A stretch of 64,000 bases of DNA. Source: Diplonema papillatum. Lineage: Eukaryota > Euglenozoa > Diplonemea > Diplonemida > Diplonemidae. The notes under the pieces are model-generated. The model saw nothing but the letters and a program-made list of their open reading frames with translations, did no database searches and was not told the origin of the DNA. The position numbers and the translations under genes are program-made. The stretch's first letter is position 1, and each line of letters begins with the position of its first letter. Where the stretch lies: assembly GCA_030068145.1 (NCBI GenBank), contig JAPJBO010000877.1, positions 31,197 to 95,196 of the forward strand. The letters run 5' to 3'. This document shows, piece after piece, positions 17,276-28,180 of the stretch.

Positions 17276-20073
17276 ATGCCGCACCAAGAAGCTGTCCGCG
17301 TCATGGTCCGCGTGCGGCCGTTCAACGCGCGGGAGCGGCAGCAGCTGAGCGAGGAGGAATGGCCTATGTCGATTATCTACATGCACCCGGACTCGCCGAA
17401 GGTAGACGTCCTCGATAAGGACGGAGGAATCATCGATTCGTACGACTTCGGCGAGACGTTCTGGTCGATCCCTGAGTCGCAAAAGCAGATCTGTTCAAAG
17501 CCGTTCGCGGACCAAGAGACAGTATACAAGCAGATGGCGCTCCCGGCTGTCGACGCCGCTCTCGAGGGGTACCACGCCTGCATCTTTGCCTACGGGCAGA
17601 CAGGGTCGGGTAAAACATATTCGATGCTCGGCTCGGTGAAGGACCCCGGCATCGCGCCGCGGTTGGTGGACCACCTGTACGAGAGGTTGGAAAAAGCGAA
17701 CAAAAAGGGCTGGGCCTTCGAGGTCACGCTTTCGTTCATGGAGATCTACAACGAGAAGGTGAAGGACCTGCTGCTCGAGATGGGGCCCCCGTCGCCCCGG
17801 CACGGCAGGCGCCGGTCGTCGGCCGGCCACAATTCGCCGCTCGGGCGGAAGAGCACGAAGCACGGCGACTTCCGCGATTTGAAGGTGAGGCAGAGCCAGG
17901 TCATCGGCGTGCACGTGGACGGGCTCACACGGCTCGGTCCAGAGCAGGGAGTGAAGACCGCGGATGCCGTGAAAAAGGTGATGCGTTTCGGGATGGAGCA
18001 CAGGGCCACCGCTGAGACGAAGATGAACGCGACTTCGTCGAGGTCGCACGCCATCTTCCAGCTGTGCATCACGGCGAAAAACGTGCAACGCAGCGTGACG
18101 CGATACTCCCATATCAACATCGTCGATCTCGCCGGTTCCGAGCGCATCACAGCCTCCGGGGCGTCTGGGCAGACCCTCGTCGAAGCCACTCGGATCAACT
18201 TGTCGCTGACGACGCTTCGGAGGGTGATCGACGCCCTCATCCACAACAGCAAGCACAAGAGCCAGATCATACCGCCGTACCGGGACAGTCTCCTGACCTA
18301 CATCCTTTCCGAGTCGCTCGGCGGTAACAGCAACACGATGATGCTCGCCGCGATCTCGCCGTCGGAGCTCAACCGGGAGGACACCATCAACACCCTGCGG
18401 TACGCGATGAAGGCGAAGTCGATCGTCAACACCCTGAAGCGAAACGAGGAAAAAACGGCCGGCCGGGTCGGCCACTTCGCGGCGGAAATTGCGGCGCTGC
18501 GCGCGCAGCTGTCGGAGAACGACCCGGACACAGAGATGTACATGGAGATGAAGGAGACCCTCGTACAGCGGGAGCACGAGCAAGCCGCGGCGACGCTCCA
18601 GGCGCAGGACGCGAAGGAGCTGATGGAGAAGCGGAGGAAGTCCATCGTCCAGGCAGAGATCCAACGCGCGGAAATGGTCAAGCAACTGGAGGCCCTCGAG
18701 GGCGTCGAAGACGAACACAAGCTCGTAGCCTCCGAGAGACGGCGCGCCGAAGTCGAAAGAGACCGAATCCGCACAGCCATGCGGAAGGTCGAAAGCCAAA
18801 AGAGGGAGGCGGAGCAGCTTCTCGAAGAGCAGCAGCAGGCGAAAGAGGATCTCGAGCAGCAAAAAGTGATGTCCATCGAGCAGGCCGCGCTCATCCGCAC
18901 CGACATGGACCTCCTCAAGCGCAGGAAGTTCGCGGTCGCCTTCAAGCAGGCCTTCGGCATGCACCGCGCGCAGGGGACCGGGAACATCCTGCAACACGAG
19001 CTGCGTTCCATCCACGACTCCATCGACCGGACCCAAAAGGACCTTGCCGAGACCGAACTAGCGCTCGTTTCAGCGCTGAAGAAGAAGCGGACGACCGAAA
19101 TCGACCTGAAAGTCTGCAACGCGCAGGCCGACGACGTCCAGCGGTCGACCGCCGTCCAGGAGAAGCAGGTAGCGGCGGACGCGATGCGGCGCAGCAACGA
19201 GGACCTGATTTCGGAAGTTAACATCCTCGAAGAAAAAGTGTCCGAGCTGCGGCTGCGGGTCAGCAGCATGGACAAGTCGAGGCAGTCCGCGGCGGACCGG
19301 GCCGAAGCCAGAGGCATCGAACTGCGCCGGAAAATGGGCAACGAGAGGGCGAGGCGGAAGCACTTGGACAACACGCTCGAGCTGATTACCATCGAGCTGG
19401 AGGACTACAAGAGCGAGCTGCGGCTGTCGCGCGAAACCAAAGCCAAGGCGCACACGGACCGGAAGGAGAAGAACGTGCGGACTGAAGGGCTCCTCGGTGT
19501 CAACCGCAGCCTCCGGGAGAGCAACGAGGCTATGCACATGCATCTCGACGTCAACTACAGCGAGCTGCAGGGCGAACTGAAGAGGGTACGTTCCCCCCGA
19601 AATCTTTCCAGTTCCGTGTTTCGAGTTTCGATTTTAGCGTCCAGAAACGTATTGCCAGCGTACATTGCCTACGGGCAGGGCGAGGCTCTTCGTGACACCG
19701 AAAGTCGTCTCCAGAAAAGCGTCCATTCAGCCGGCTGTCTCTGTGGCAACAATGCATTGCCATTCCTAAACAATAGCAGTTGGCAGCGTACGACATACAA
19801 CATTTCAAAGCAGGGTGTCTTTTAGAGTGCACGCATTTCTTCCGATTAGCGAATGGCAACACAGGCTTTACTTCGCTTCAGTTGTTACGCACTTGCCATA
19901 TTCTCTTCAGGCCATCGGAGCTGTTTCCACAGACGATTATTTTCGGTTAAAATCGCACTTCCCACACAGCTGCGCCTGCTTCACGACGAGTCGCTGCCGC
20001 TGGGCGAGGAAATGCGGTTCGCGTCGATGCTACTCCATCTCGGCTATGGCCGCGCCGCAGCGACCGGGCAACG
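17276..20073 (+). CDS. Kinesin motor protein, N-terminal motor, at least two exons
   Basis: Exon 1 is 17276-19585 (770 codons, phase 0, donor GTACGT) and exon 2 is about 19970-20073 (acceptor CACACAG, reading LRLLHDESLPLGEEMRFAS, donor GTGTGT); the rest of the 3' end is not resolved. The start MPHQEAVRVMVRVRPF was chosen because the motor's first strand follows it. P-loop GQTGSGKT is at residues 107-114, switch I NATSSRSH at 251-258 and switch II DLAGSER at 284-290. The motor ends near 385 (LRYAMKAKSI), followed by ~380 residues of coiled coil. A ~30-residue Ser/Arg insertion (170-200) follows helix 3. The usual NKSLTTLG reads NLSLTTLR. It is an ATP-driven microtubule motor, motor-domain layout closest to kinesin-3-like forms; no FHA domain is seen in the part visible. 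Confidence 0.92.
19586..19969 (+). other. Kinesin intron 1
   Basis: The GT-AG intron (donor GTACGT, acceptor TTCCCACACAG) joins two phase-0 exons. It includes a repeat block (CAATGCATTG, then GTTGGCAGCGTAC) that also occurs at 36768-36832 and in RRP1 intron 5. Confidence 0.75.
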
Positions 20074-20235
20074 GTGTGTTTTATTTGTCGTATGACTTAC
20101 GCTGACCTAGTTATAACATTGACGATAACGACGATGTCAATTGTGGTGCAGAACTGCTATTTCCCACACACAACCGCTCTGCTTACCCGAAAGGGTCTGG
20201 GCTGACAAACGTTGTTGCCAGAATAATGTAAACAG

Positions 20236-20390
20236 GGGAGTCGAATAAGAACAGTTATTTAACACACGTCTGGTTGTCCAAAAACACTACCCCTATTTGA
20301 TCCTGCTACTGTTCGGCTACCCGGAACTTTTTTTATTGTTCGACAAATCGAATAATAACTCAGTGTTGTTATTCGACCCCCCCCCCCCCC
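20236..20390. mobile_element. MITE family R, copy 1
   Basis: Its ends are inverted: GTCGAATAAGAACA on the left and TGTTGTTATTCGAC on the right. The internal word TCCTGCTACTGTTCGGCTAC and flanking sequence recur at 63125-63275. It is too short to encode anything. Confidence 0.8.
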
Positions 20391-21114
20391 TTTACTTCCC
20401 CACACGAACAGGAATCCCACTCGCCCGGTTAGTCTCGTTCATACGTCACCTGGCCGCACATCCCTTCGAGCGCCGTCGAATGGTCTGCCCTTCTTATTCT
20501 TCTTGGTACTCACAGGCCTGCGAGTTGCCCTACGATGCATTTGTGCAGGCTGCATTTTGGTGGCTGATCAGAGATCCGAACCTGCGAGTGAACCAGGGTA
20601 GATACACGAAACGATCAACCGGCACGTGCAAACACAATGCGTTCGGAAACTGAACCGCCTGTCAGGACCTTCTGAACAGGATCAAGTTCACAATTCTAGA
20701 GTTTGAAAGCGCTTCGCACGGCGCATTGCACAATGCCTGCCGCTGGCCGGGCGCCCGGCAAGAGCAAGCGTGCCGCAAGCGTAGCCGAAAGGTGAGGCGA
20801 GAGAGGCACCCTGTCGAAGGACAAGTCCACGAACAAACAAGAGCCAAAATGATGGAACTGTGCCGCACCCCCCGCACGAAAACCGCCAAACCAACCAAGT
20901 TAACAACAAATGCCGCAGGCCGATAGCTGCGAAGTGACGACTTGTCTGCACGAACAGCCGACAATAGCCGTCTCTGGCTTCCCGCGCGGCAGGTGAATCG
21001 TGTCACTGACTCGCCGCACCGAACTACCCGGTCGCGATGCCGATGAGGTCAACACGGACGCTGCATGGGGCAATCTCTTCGGTCGTCTCCGCGTGGCCAT
21101 GTTCTTCTTCTTTT

Positions 21115-21345
21115 TCATAAGCGCCAGCTTGGAAGGAAATGCTCGACGATGCTGCCCGACGAAGAACAGAAGGGATCCCAAGTACTGTAACTACCGAACC
21201 ACGTGTTGAACGGACGTGAGGTCATGCGGGTCTACCCCTACACGACAAATCACACAAAATCGTCGTCTTGTTGCGTTAGTGGCACAAAATCAACAGGTCA
21301 AAGTCCTGAGTGAGAAAACAACACACGGTGGTGTAAGCGAAGAAC
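21115..21345 (+). repeat. Dispersed ~230-bp repeat, copy 1
   Basis: It is nearly the same as 60060-60255, sharing GAAATGCTCGACGATGCTGC, AGAAGGGATCCCAAGTACTG and CAGGTCAAAGTCCTGAGTGA in the same order. Confidence 0.85.
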
Positions 21346-22671
21346 AAAGACCGGCCCTCTGCGGAGCATAGCTTCGCAACCGAGCAGCCAACCAATGGAG
21401 CCGACCATCTGCTTGCACCCCGGCGGCATTGCGAATTAAGGACTTGCGACCGGAGCATCGGCGCCGCGTTGGCTGGCCATCTCGCTCGTTCCGCTGCACA
21501 GACCGCCCACAGCAATACTCACCCTTCGCGGAGTAACCAAGTAATCCAGAGGGGCTCCAAGTGCACTTAAGCGAAAGACAGACCAGGATCTTCCGAAATC
21601 CAGGAGATGGAGATGGTCCCGTTCGACCTTGGCGCAGTGTGATGCGCTATAGGCAGCGGCAGGCAACGCGACGCGGTTTCTGGAGATAGTGGTGGGCCGA
21701 CGCAACTGCACTGGGACCTTTTCTGCGGGGAGAGAAAACGAAAGAAAGAGAACCGCAATAACCGGCTATAAAACTGGCTCAAAGCCAAGTCCATTCGTAC
21801 TCATGCAGTTAAGAGCCCCCGTGTGGAGGGTCGAATCGAGTTTAAGCGACGACGTGACTCGTGTGGCAGTTCTCAAAGCAACGTGTATGAAACCTCTGTT
21901 TGAATGCCTTTGTGGCTCACGCAGCACTCCAACCAGTTCAATAACCAATGCAAGCTTCTGCCCTGGTGGCACTTGCATTTCAAGCCCAAAGTACAGTAAA
22001 ACAACCCTCGTCCCCCCGCCGCCGCATGACTGTCGCTGTTTTCTTCTCTGTTGTTCTTTGCATGGCGGAAGGCCAACGACCAGTCTCGAGGCCCGTGCCT
22101 TGAGCTTGTACCTTTTGGACAAAGAGTCGCTCGTGTCTCTCCTCCCCCCCCAAATACCTGTATTACCCCCGTCCAACAACCCCAGCCCTCCCTCGTAACG
22201 CGAACTTTTTCCCGTATTCCTTTTGCGCAACCAACGCCCGGCTAGGCTTGCACGTCGTAAGCCAGAATTGACCGTCGCCTGACTTTTTTCGTCCGATCAA
22301 AGACAACTGTCTGGGCACCACAGACCACAGAACAAAAGAAGGAAATAATGGCCAGGTATCCGGTCTAGGGCGGCTGTGGACTAAAAATTAACAATGAACT
22401 GACGATCGCGAAGAATGAATTGGATCGCGCATGCTGCACTAATGTACTATTCCAGCGAGCGAGCTGCTAAGTGAGACAAGCCTGCAACTTTCCCACAGCC
22501 CAACCACCCACTAAAGGGCGGGGGTGGGGGACAAGTTTTCCCAGTTAACTAAGGGCCCCCCCCCCCCCCCTCCGACTGTAGGTTGAGGAAGGCGCCAACG
22601 TGGAGACTGCTAGACACCCCTGACTCCCACTCCGGATTGCGGGAGTGGTTTTGCGTTCGTTTGTGCCTCAC

Positions 22672-22716
22672 TCGGTGAAAAAGCGCGGGAGTGGTCACTC
22701 CCGCACTTTTTCACTC
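22672..22716. repeat. Near-perfect hairpin, 19-bp arms
   Basis: GTGAAAAAGCGCGGGAGTG is followed almost at once by CACTCCCGCACTTTTTCAC, a stem with one mismatch. No coding context is present. Confidence 0.85.
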
Positions 22717-22769
22717 CCGCATTGCCGTAGTATATGGCTGCTGAAGTCCGGGGTGTATAGTCCTCTACG

Positions 22770-23345
22770 AGACTTGACGGGCCTCGTGGGCTTGTGGCCC
22801 GCCTTGAGAGTCCGGCATGTGTGCCGTTTACGGGATACATGTCGGCTCCCTACTCATGGGGACCAAGGTAGACACTCTCACACCTCAAACATAGGACAAC
22901 CCACACACTCCATCTGGTGCTTTTGTGGGGCGAGTGGGCCTGTGACCCGCTTTGAGAACTCTGGAGTTCGGCATGTGTGCTGTTTACGGGATACATGTCG
23001 GCTCCCTACTCATGGGGACCAAGGTAGACGCTCTCACACCTCAAACATAGGACAACCCACACACTCCATCTGGTGCTTTTGTGGGGCGAGTGGGCCTGTG
23101 ACCCGCTTTGAGAACTCTGGAGTTCGGCATGTGTGCTGTTTACGGGATACATGTCGGCTCCCTACTCATGGGGACCAAGGTAGACACTCTCACACCTCAA
23201 ACATAGGACAACCCACACACTCCATCTGGTGCTTTTGTGGGGCGAGTGGGCCTGTGACCCGCTACGGGATACATGTCGGCTTCCTACTCATGGGGGACCA
23301 AGGTAGACACTCTCACACCTCAAACATAGGACCAACCACTAAGGG
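22770..23345 (+). repeat. 156-bp satellite, about 3.7 tandem copies
   Basis: Copies begin near 22809, 22965, 23121 and 23258 and share CTCCCTACTCATGGGGACCA and AACATAGGACAACCCACACA. The last copy has an internal deletion before ACGGGATACATGTCGG. The frame spanning it is open only because the unit length (156) is a multiple of three. Confidence 0.95.
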
Positions 23346-23399
23346 GCGAGTGTCTCCGCTACGCCCGGGATTCGTTACCTACGTGTGTCAGATCCTGAA

Positions 23400-24100
23400 G
23401 GGCTGGATCCGCCGTCGTGCAACGCGTTTTACTCAAAACTGAGTAAACGTAAACGCTTTATAAAGGATAAACGTTTCCGCTTACTTGTTCCGCCACTGCG
23501 CCGCAAACTGTGCCGCATGGCCAGCCTTGTCGTAGGAGCGGAGATAAAGAACGGAGAGAGAGAGAGATGCTAATTGACAGACTGCGGGCACTTTACGAAA
23601 GGAAATCGCAAGCAATGTCGCAAGGATCTTGCCTGTCTTATAGCCCCCCCCCACCCGGCCCCGCCTGCCTTTCTTTCGACTGCAACCCTGCTGCACGCGC
23701 CCTGCGAAATCCGACTCTCTTTGTATTTCGTTGCTCTTATTAGCGCGACTCCGTTCCTTTCCTCTCGGGGCATGGAACTGTAGGGTGAACTCGTGACGTT
23801 GTTGTTGGGGAACGCCGCATCTTCGGTTCAGTGCATCGTCGTCTGTGTTCCTCACAGAGTTCCCTAGCGAGAATGATACAAGCGAAAGGACACGGCACGT
23901 GCCACGCCTAGGCGGAGCGCGACGCCACAGAACTCAAGAACGATACGGTCACAAAAAGTCTGCGAAGTCTTCTTTTTCGTGCGACAGACGCGTCGCACAG
24001 ACTGATAATTCACCCCTCCTCTAGGAAACACCTCCGCAGGCTGATACCTGGTAGCAAACCCCCCCAACAAACCTGAGCGTGACACCTTTTTTAAGCTGGC
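23400..24100. other. Intergenic, no gene seen
   Basis: Only short frames without codon bias are seen. A small palindrome (TTTTACTCAAAACTGAGTAAA) lies near 23428. Confidence 0.4.
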
Positions 24101-24201
24101 AGCAAAACATCGATAACCCCTGAGCATAACACAAACTCTCATCTCTCACTCTCGTTCCTATCCAGTGGGCAGTTGGGCAAGCGTGTGTGTGGGGTAACAC
24201 A

Positions 24202-24291
24202 ATGGCGAGCCTGGCGCAACAGTGCGCTGCGAAGATGAGGGAAACCGCGCGGAAATGGGACGCGTACGACGCCGAGCACGCCCGCGCATGA
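24202..24291 (+). pseudogene. Truncated TPR gene copy 1, 29 codons, internal in-frame deletion
   Basis: The frame reads MASLAQQ and then jumps to CAAKMRETARKWDAYDAEHARA and a stop. Relative to the full gene ~84 codons are missing but the frame is kept. The end differs from the intact gene after DAYDAEHA, where the parent continues LLELDN. Confidence 0.85.
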
Positions 24292-24575
24292 CCCTTGGGA
24301 ACAGCTAGCCAGGCCAAGCTCACAGAGAGAGCTAGGAATGAGAAGACGGCTGCTCCTCGTCTCTCGGGTACGGGTCTTCAGTTGTCCGTTTCCAGCGACA
24401 GACGCGTTGCGCGAACTGAGAAGGCACCCCGCTAGGACCTTATACCCCCTTTTTTCAGTAGTAAATCCCCGAACAAAGCTGAGCGTAGCAGACTCTCCGT
24501 CTCTCTCTCTTTAACCAGACCTCTCTCTTTCCAACGCAGTGGGCAGTCGGGCAAGCGTGTTTGTGGGGTAACACA

Positions 24576-24917
24576 ATGGCGAGCCTGGCGCAACAGTACG
24601 CCCGGTGGGAGTTGTACGAGGCGGCGCCCTTCGCCGACGACGAGTTGGAGCTCGACTTGGACGCGATCAGCGGGCCGGCGGACGAGGTCGCCCGCATCCG
24701 GGAGAACTCGAAGCAGCAGGACGCCCTCCTCCGCCGCCAGCCAGCCGCGGAGGCGAGCGCCGCCGCCGGCACGCAGCCCGCCGGGCGCCCACCCGAAGCC
24801 GGGCAGCCAGAAATCGTCAAACGGCCGCTCTGCGTGCAGGACCCGTCGGTCGCTGCGAAGATGAGGGAAACCGCGCGGAAATGGGACGCGTACGACGCCG
24901 AGCACGCCCGCGCATGA
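24576..24917 (+). pseudogene. Truncated TPR gene copy 2, 113-aa open frame
   Basis: It has the same leader and almost the same first 111 codons as the intact TPR protein, then ARA and TGA. The W-rich motif KWDAYDAEHA is retained but no TPR repeat is. It could still be expressed as a short protein since promoter-like and leader sequences are intact. Confidence 0.85.
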
Positions 24918-25240
24918 CCCTTGGGAACAGCTAGCCAGGCCAAGCTCACAGAGAGAGCTAGGAATGGGAAGACGGCTGCTCCCTCGTCTCTCGGGTACGG
25001 GTCTTCAGTTGTCCGTTTCCAGCGACAGACGCGTTGCGCGAACTGAGAAGTCACCCCGCTAGGACCTTATACCCCCTTTTTTCAGTAGTAAACCCCCGAA
25101 CAAAGCTGAGCGTAGCACTCTCCGTCTCTCACTCTTTAACCAGACCTCAACTCTCTTTCCAACGCAAAGACAACCTCTCATCACTCACTCTCTTTCCAAT
25201 CCAGTGGGCAGTTGGGCAAGCGTGTTTGTGGGGTAACACA

Positions 25241-25321
25241 ATGGCGCCTGGCGCAACAGTACGCTCGGTGGGAGTCGTACGAGACAGCGCCCTTCGCCGC
25301 AAACCCTCCCAACAAACCTGA
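25241..25321 (+). pseudogene. Truncated, frameshifted TPR gene copy 3
   Basis: The leader is intact but the coding part has a small deletion after ATGGCG that shifts the frame; homology stops after GCGCCCTTCGCCG and joins spacer sequence. Confidence 0.8.
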
Positions 25322-25446
25322 GCGTGACACCTTTTTAAGCTGGCAGCAAAACCCCGATAATCCCTGAGCATAGCACAAACCTCTCATCTCTCACTCTCTT
25401 TCCAATCCAGTGGGCAGTTGGGCAAGCGTGTGTGTGGGGTAACACA

Positions 25447-25788
25447 ATGGCGAGCCTGGCACAGCAGTACGCTCGGTGGGAGTCGTACGAGGCGGCGCCC
25501 TTCGCCGACGACGAGTTGGAGCTCGACTTGGACGCGATCAGCGGGCCGGCGGACGAGGTCGCCCGCATCCGGGAGAACTGGAAGCAGCAGGACGCCCTCC
25601 TGCGCCGCCAGCCAGCCGCGGAGGCGAGCGCCGCCGCCGGCACGCAGCCCGCCGGGCGCCCACCCGAAGCCGGGCAGCCAGAAACCGTCAAACGGCCGCT
25701 CTGCGTGCAGGACCCGTCGGTCGCTGCGAAGATGAGGGAAACCGCGCGGAACTGGGACGCGTACGACGCCGAGCACGCCCCCGCATGA
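25447..25788 (+). pseudogene. Truncated TPR gene copy 4, 113-aa open frame
   Basis: This is a near duplicate of copy 2 with a handful of substitutions (for example S for L at residue 12, W for S at 45), ending DAYDAEHAPA. Two such conserved 113-codon frames raise the possibility that the short product is made. Confidence 0.85.
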
Positions 25789-26091
25789 CCCTTGGGAACA
25801 GCTAGCCAGGCCAAGCTCACAGAGAGAGCTAGGAATGAGAAGACGGCTGCTCCTCGTCTCTCGGGTACGGGTCTTCAGTTGTCCGTTTCCAGCGACAGAC
25901 GCGTTGCGCGAACTGAGAAGGCACCCCGCTAGGACCTCATACCCCCGAACAAAGCTGAGCGTAGCAGACTCTCCATCTCTCACTCTTTAACCAGACCTCA
26001 ACTCTCTTTCCAAATCAAACACAAACTCTCATCTCTCACTCTCTTTCCAATCCAGTGGGCAGTTCGGCAAGCGTGTTTGCGGGGCAACACA

Positions 26092-26172
26092 ATGGCGCCT
26101 GGCGCAACAGTACGCTCGGTGGGATTCGTACGAGACAGCGCCCTTCGCCGCAAACCCTCCCAACAAACCTGA
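26092..26172 (+). pseudogene. Truncated, frameshifted TPR gene copy 5
   Basis: This is the 851-bp-shifted duplicate of copy 3, with the same deletion after ATGGCG, so it arose by duplication of the whole two-copy block. Confidence 0.8.
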
Positions 26173-26224
26173 GCGTGACACCTTTTTAAGCTGGCAGCAA
26201 AACCCCGATAATCCCTGAGCATAG

Positions 26225-26297
26225 CACAAACCTCTCATCTCTCACTCTCTTTCCAATCCAGTGGGCAGTTGGGCAAGCGTGTGTGTGGGGTAACACA
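26225..26297 (+). promoter_or_regulatory. Conserved leader/putative core promoter of the TPR gene
   Basis: The pyrimidine-rich block CTCTCACTCTCTTTCCAATC, then CAGTGGGCAGTTGGGCAAGC and GGGGTAACACA directly before ATG, is preserved in all copies of the array. There is no TATA box. The transcription start cannot be placed from sequence. Confidence 0.4.
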
Positions 26298-27224
26298 ATG
26301 GCGAGCCTGGCACAGCAGTACGCTCGGTGGGAGTCGTACGAGGCGGCGCCCTTCGCCGACGACGAGTTGGAGCTCGACTTGGACGCGATCAGCGGGCCGG
26401 CGGACGAGGTCGCCCGCATCCGGGAGAACTGGAAGCAGCAGGACGCCCTCCTGCGCCGCCAGCCAGCCGCGGAGGCGAGCGCCGCCGCCGGCACGCAGCC
26501 CGCCGGGCGCCCACCCGAAGCCGGGCAGCCAGAAATCGTCAAACGGCCGCTCTGCGTGCAGGACCCGTCGGTCGCTGCGAAGATGAGGGAAACCGCGCGG
26601 AAATGGGACGCGTACGACGCCGAGCACGCCCTCCTGGAACTCGACAACGCCGACCGCATGGCCCCCGAAGACGCCCCGCAGGTGGTCACGCAGTCGGAGG
26701 GCCGCATCGACATCGGCTGCGTCGACTACAAGATCGACCGCGAAGAGCACGACTTGGACCGGGACCTCGACGCGAGCACCCAAAAGCTGAAGTCCCGAAC
26801 TTCGCACTATTTCCGCGCCGCCCACGCGTGCAAGGAAGAGGGCAACGCGCTGCTGAGACGCGGCGATCCCTCCGGCGCCGCCGCCAAATACGCCGAAGGC
26901 ACCGCAGTAGTCGAGCAGTGCCTCACTGTGTCGGTCCTCATGGCGCCCAGCATGGCCGAAAAAGTCGCGTCCCTCGCCGTAGCCCTGCACAGCAATCGGG
27001 CGCAGGCTTGCCTGCAGCTGGAGAGGTGGGGCGAGGCTCTGTCGGAGGCGGCTTCGGCGCTGGAGCTGGATGCCGGCCACGAAAAATCGCGGTACCGCCG
27101 CGCGGTGGCGTGCTGCGAGCTGGCGGACTACAAAGCGTCGATCGCGGACATCAACCTGCTGCCTCTCTCGAACCCAGCGGGCAAGGCGTTGCGCAAGCGA
27201 GTAGACGCGGCTTGCTGCGCGTGA
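26298..27224 (+). CDS. TPR-repeat protein, 308 aa, probable co-chaperone-type adaptor
   Basis: The single-exon frame starts at the ATG shared with the truncated copies. The N-terminal ~115 residues are acidic and Ala/Pro-rich, with QQYARWESYE and KWDAYDAEHALLELDN, the latter resembling the W-x-x-[FY]-D motif before the TPR block in SPAG1/RPAP3-like proteins. Three TPR units follow: about 160-190 (ACKEEGNALLRRGDPSGAAAKYAEG), 213-245 (VALHSNRAQACLQLERWGEALSEA) and 248-280 (KSRYRRAVACCELADYKASIADI). A basic/Cys end (KRVDAACCA) closes the protein. Such TPR clamps usually bind the C-terminal peptides of Hsp70 or Hsp90. The specific orthologue is not certain. The gene is unusual in being flanked on both sides by tandem copies of its own ends. 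Confidence 0.85.
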   Translation: MASLAQQYARWESYEAAPFADDELELDLDAISGPADEVARIRENWKQQDALLRRQPAAEASAAAGTQPAGRPPEAGQPEIVKRPLCVQDPSVAAKMRETARKWDAYDAEHALLELDNADRMAPEDAPQVVTQSEGRIDIGCVDYKIDREEHDLDRDLDASTQKLKSRTSHYFRAAHACKEEGNALLRRGDPSGAAAKYAEGTAVVEQCLTVSVLMAPSMAEKVASLAVALHSNRAQACLQLERWGEALSEAASALELDAGHEKSRYRRAVACCELADYKASIADINLLPLSNPAGKALRKRVDAACCA

Positions 27225-28180
27225 GGAATCGTGCCACTGCGAGTGCTGCCGTGCAACACATGGTCACGGCCATCAACCATTGAGGTATCCACCGATGGCT
27301 TTTTGGCTCAGTACAAGGCGAAACCTGCAGACGTCAGTTCCAGCACCTGTCTCCAACCCAGCTGGCAATGCGTCGCGCAAGCGAATAGACAGGGTTTGCT
27401 GCGCGTGAGGAATTGTGCTGCTGTGCTGCCGTGCAACACGTAGTCACGGCCATCAGCCATCGAGGCATCCACCGTGCGGTGGCTTTTTGGCTTTCTACAA
27501 GGCGAGGCTGCAGACGTCAGTCTCCTAGTTCCTCTCTCCAACCGCAGATAACACGCAAGTGGTTAGCCGCGGCTTGCTGCGCGTGAGGAATCGTGTGCCG
27601 TGCAACACGTGGTCACGGCCATCAACATTGAGGTATCCACCGATGGCTTTTTGGCTGAGGCAATGCGTTGCGCAAGCGAATAGACGCGGTTTGCTGCGCG
27701 TGAGGAATTGTGCTGCTGTGCTGCCGCAACACGTGGTCACGGCCATCAACCATCGAGGTATCCACCGTGCGGTGGCTTTTGGCTTACTACAAGGCGAGGC
27801 TGCAGACGTCAGTCTCCCAGTTCCTCTCTCTGCAGATAACACACGGTTAGACGCGGCTTGCCGCGTGTGAGAAATCGTGTCTGCGAGTGCTGACGAGAGC
27901 ACTGCAGGTGATCTTGCTCGCAGACAGAGCAGTTGGTTTCCGCTTTTCAAACGCAGAGCGCGGCGTCCGCATCTTCTCAAAAGCTGAGGGTCCACACGGT
28001 CTACTGGTTCCGTCCGGTGCTCGTTCTTCGTGGAAGGTGCAACATGATCTCGGCCATCGAACATCGAGGCATCCATCGTGGTAGCTTTTAGCCCGTTTGC
28101 AAGGCGAAGCCTGCAGCCGACAGCCTCCAGCGTTTCTCTTCAACCCAGCGGCATGCGCAAGCGAAAAGGACGCGCGGACG
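27175..28180 (+). repeat. Tandem copies of the TPR gene 3' end
   Basis: The last ~45 coding bases with the stop (GGCTTGCTGCGCGTGAGGAA) and the 3' flank (CACGGCCATCAACCAT, ATCCACCGATGGCTTTTTGG, GGCGAGGCTGCAGACGTCAG) recur at about 27397, 27571, 27688 and 27850, spaced 117-190 bp. A final decayed piece (28035-28180) ends at the coding words AACCCAGCGGCATGCGCAAGCG. None has the rest of the gene. Confidence 0.92.

Larger units (their letters stand above)
20074..22600. other. Intergenic or remaining kinesin 3' region, repeat-rich
   Basis: It contains a MITE (20236-20390), a poly-C run at about 20381 and a dispersed ~230-bp repeat (21115-21345). A possible 60-bp exon at 20733-20792 reads MPAAGRAPGKSKRAASVAER followed by GTGAGG, which could be a kinesin 3' exon or a first exon of another gene. 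No other protein-like frame is seen. Confidence 0.45.
24120..26297 (+). repeat. Array of five truncated 5'-end copies of the TPR gene
   Basis: Five times the leader (TCTCTTTCCAATCCAGTGGG...GGGGTAACACAATGGCG) occurs before the intact gene at 26298: ATG positions 24202, 24576, 25241, 25447 and 26092. The sixth is the real start. Copies at 25241 and 26092 are 851 bp apart, as are 25447 and 26298, so the array is a higher-order duplication of a two-copy unit. Spacer blocks ATGACCCTTGGGAACAGCTA and TTCAGTTGTCCGTTTCCAGC are repeated too. Confidence 0.95.

Noticed and set aside
17495..19392. Long minus-strand frames opposite the kinesin
   Set aside because: Antisense shadows of a strongly conserved motor gene.
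22770..23345. CRISPR-like array
   Set aside because: Units are contiguous 156-bp copies without unique spacers, and the DNA is eukaryotic.
22645..23442. 265-codon frame with repeated RHVCCLRDTCRLPTHGDQG
   Set aside because: Open because the satellite unit is 156 bp, a multiple of three; no start or leader of its own.
27287..27312. Resemblance of CCGATGGCTTTTTGGCTCAG to the dinoflagellate spliced leader
   Set aside because: Only the TTTTGGCTCA half matches and the word is inside the TPR 3' repeat; other copies diverge from the leader, so it is probably chance.
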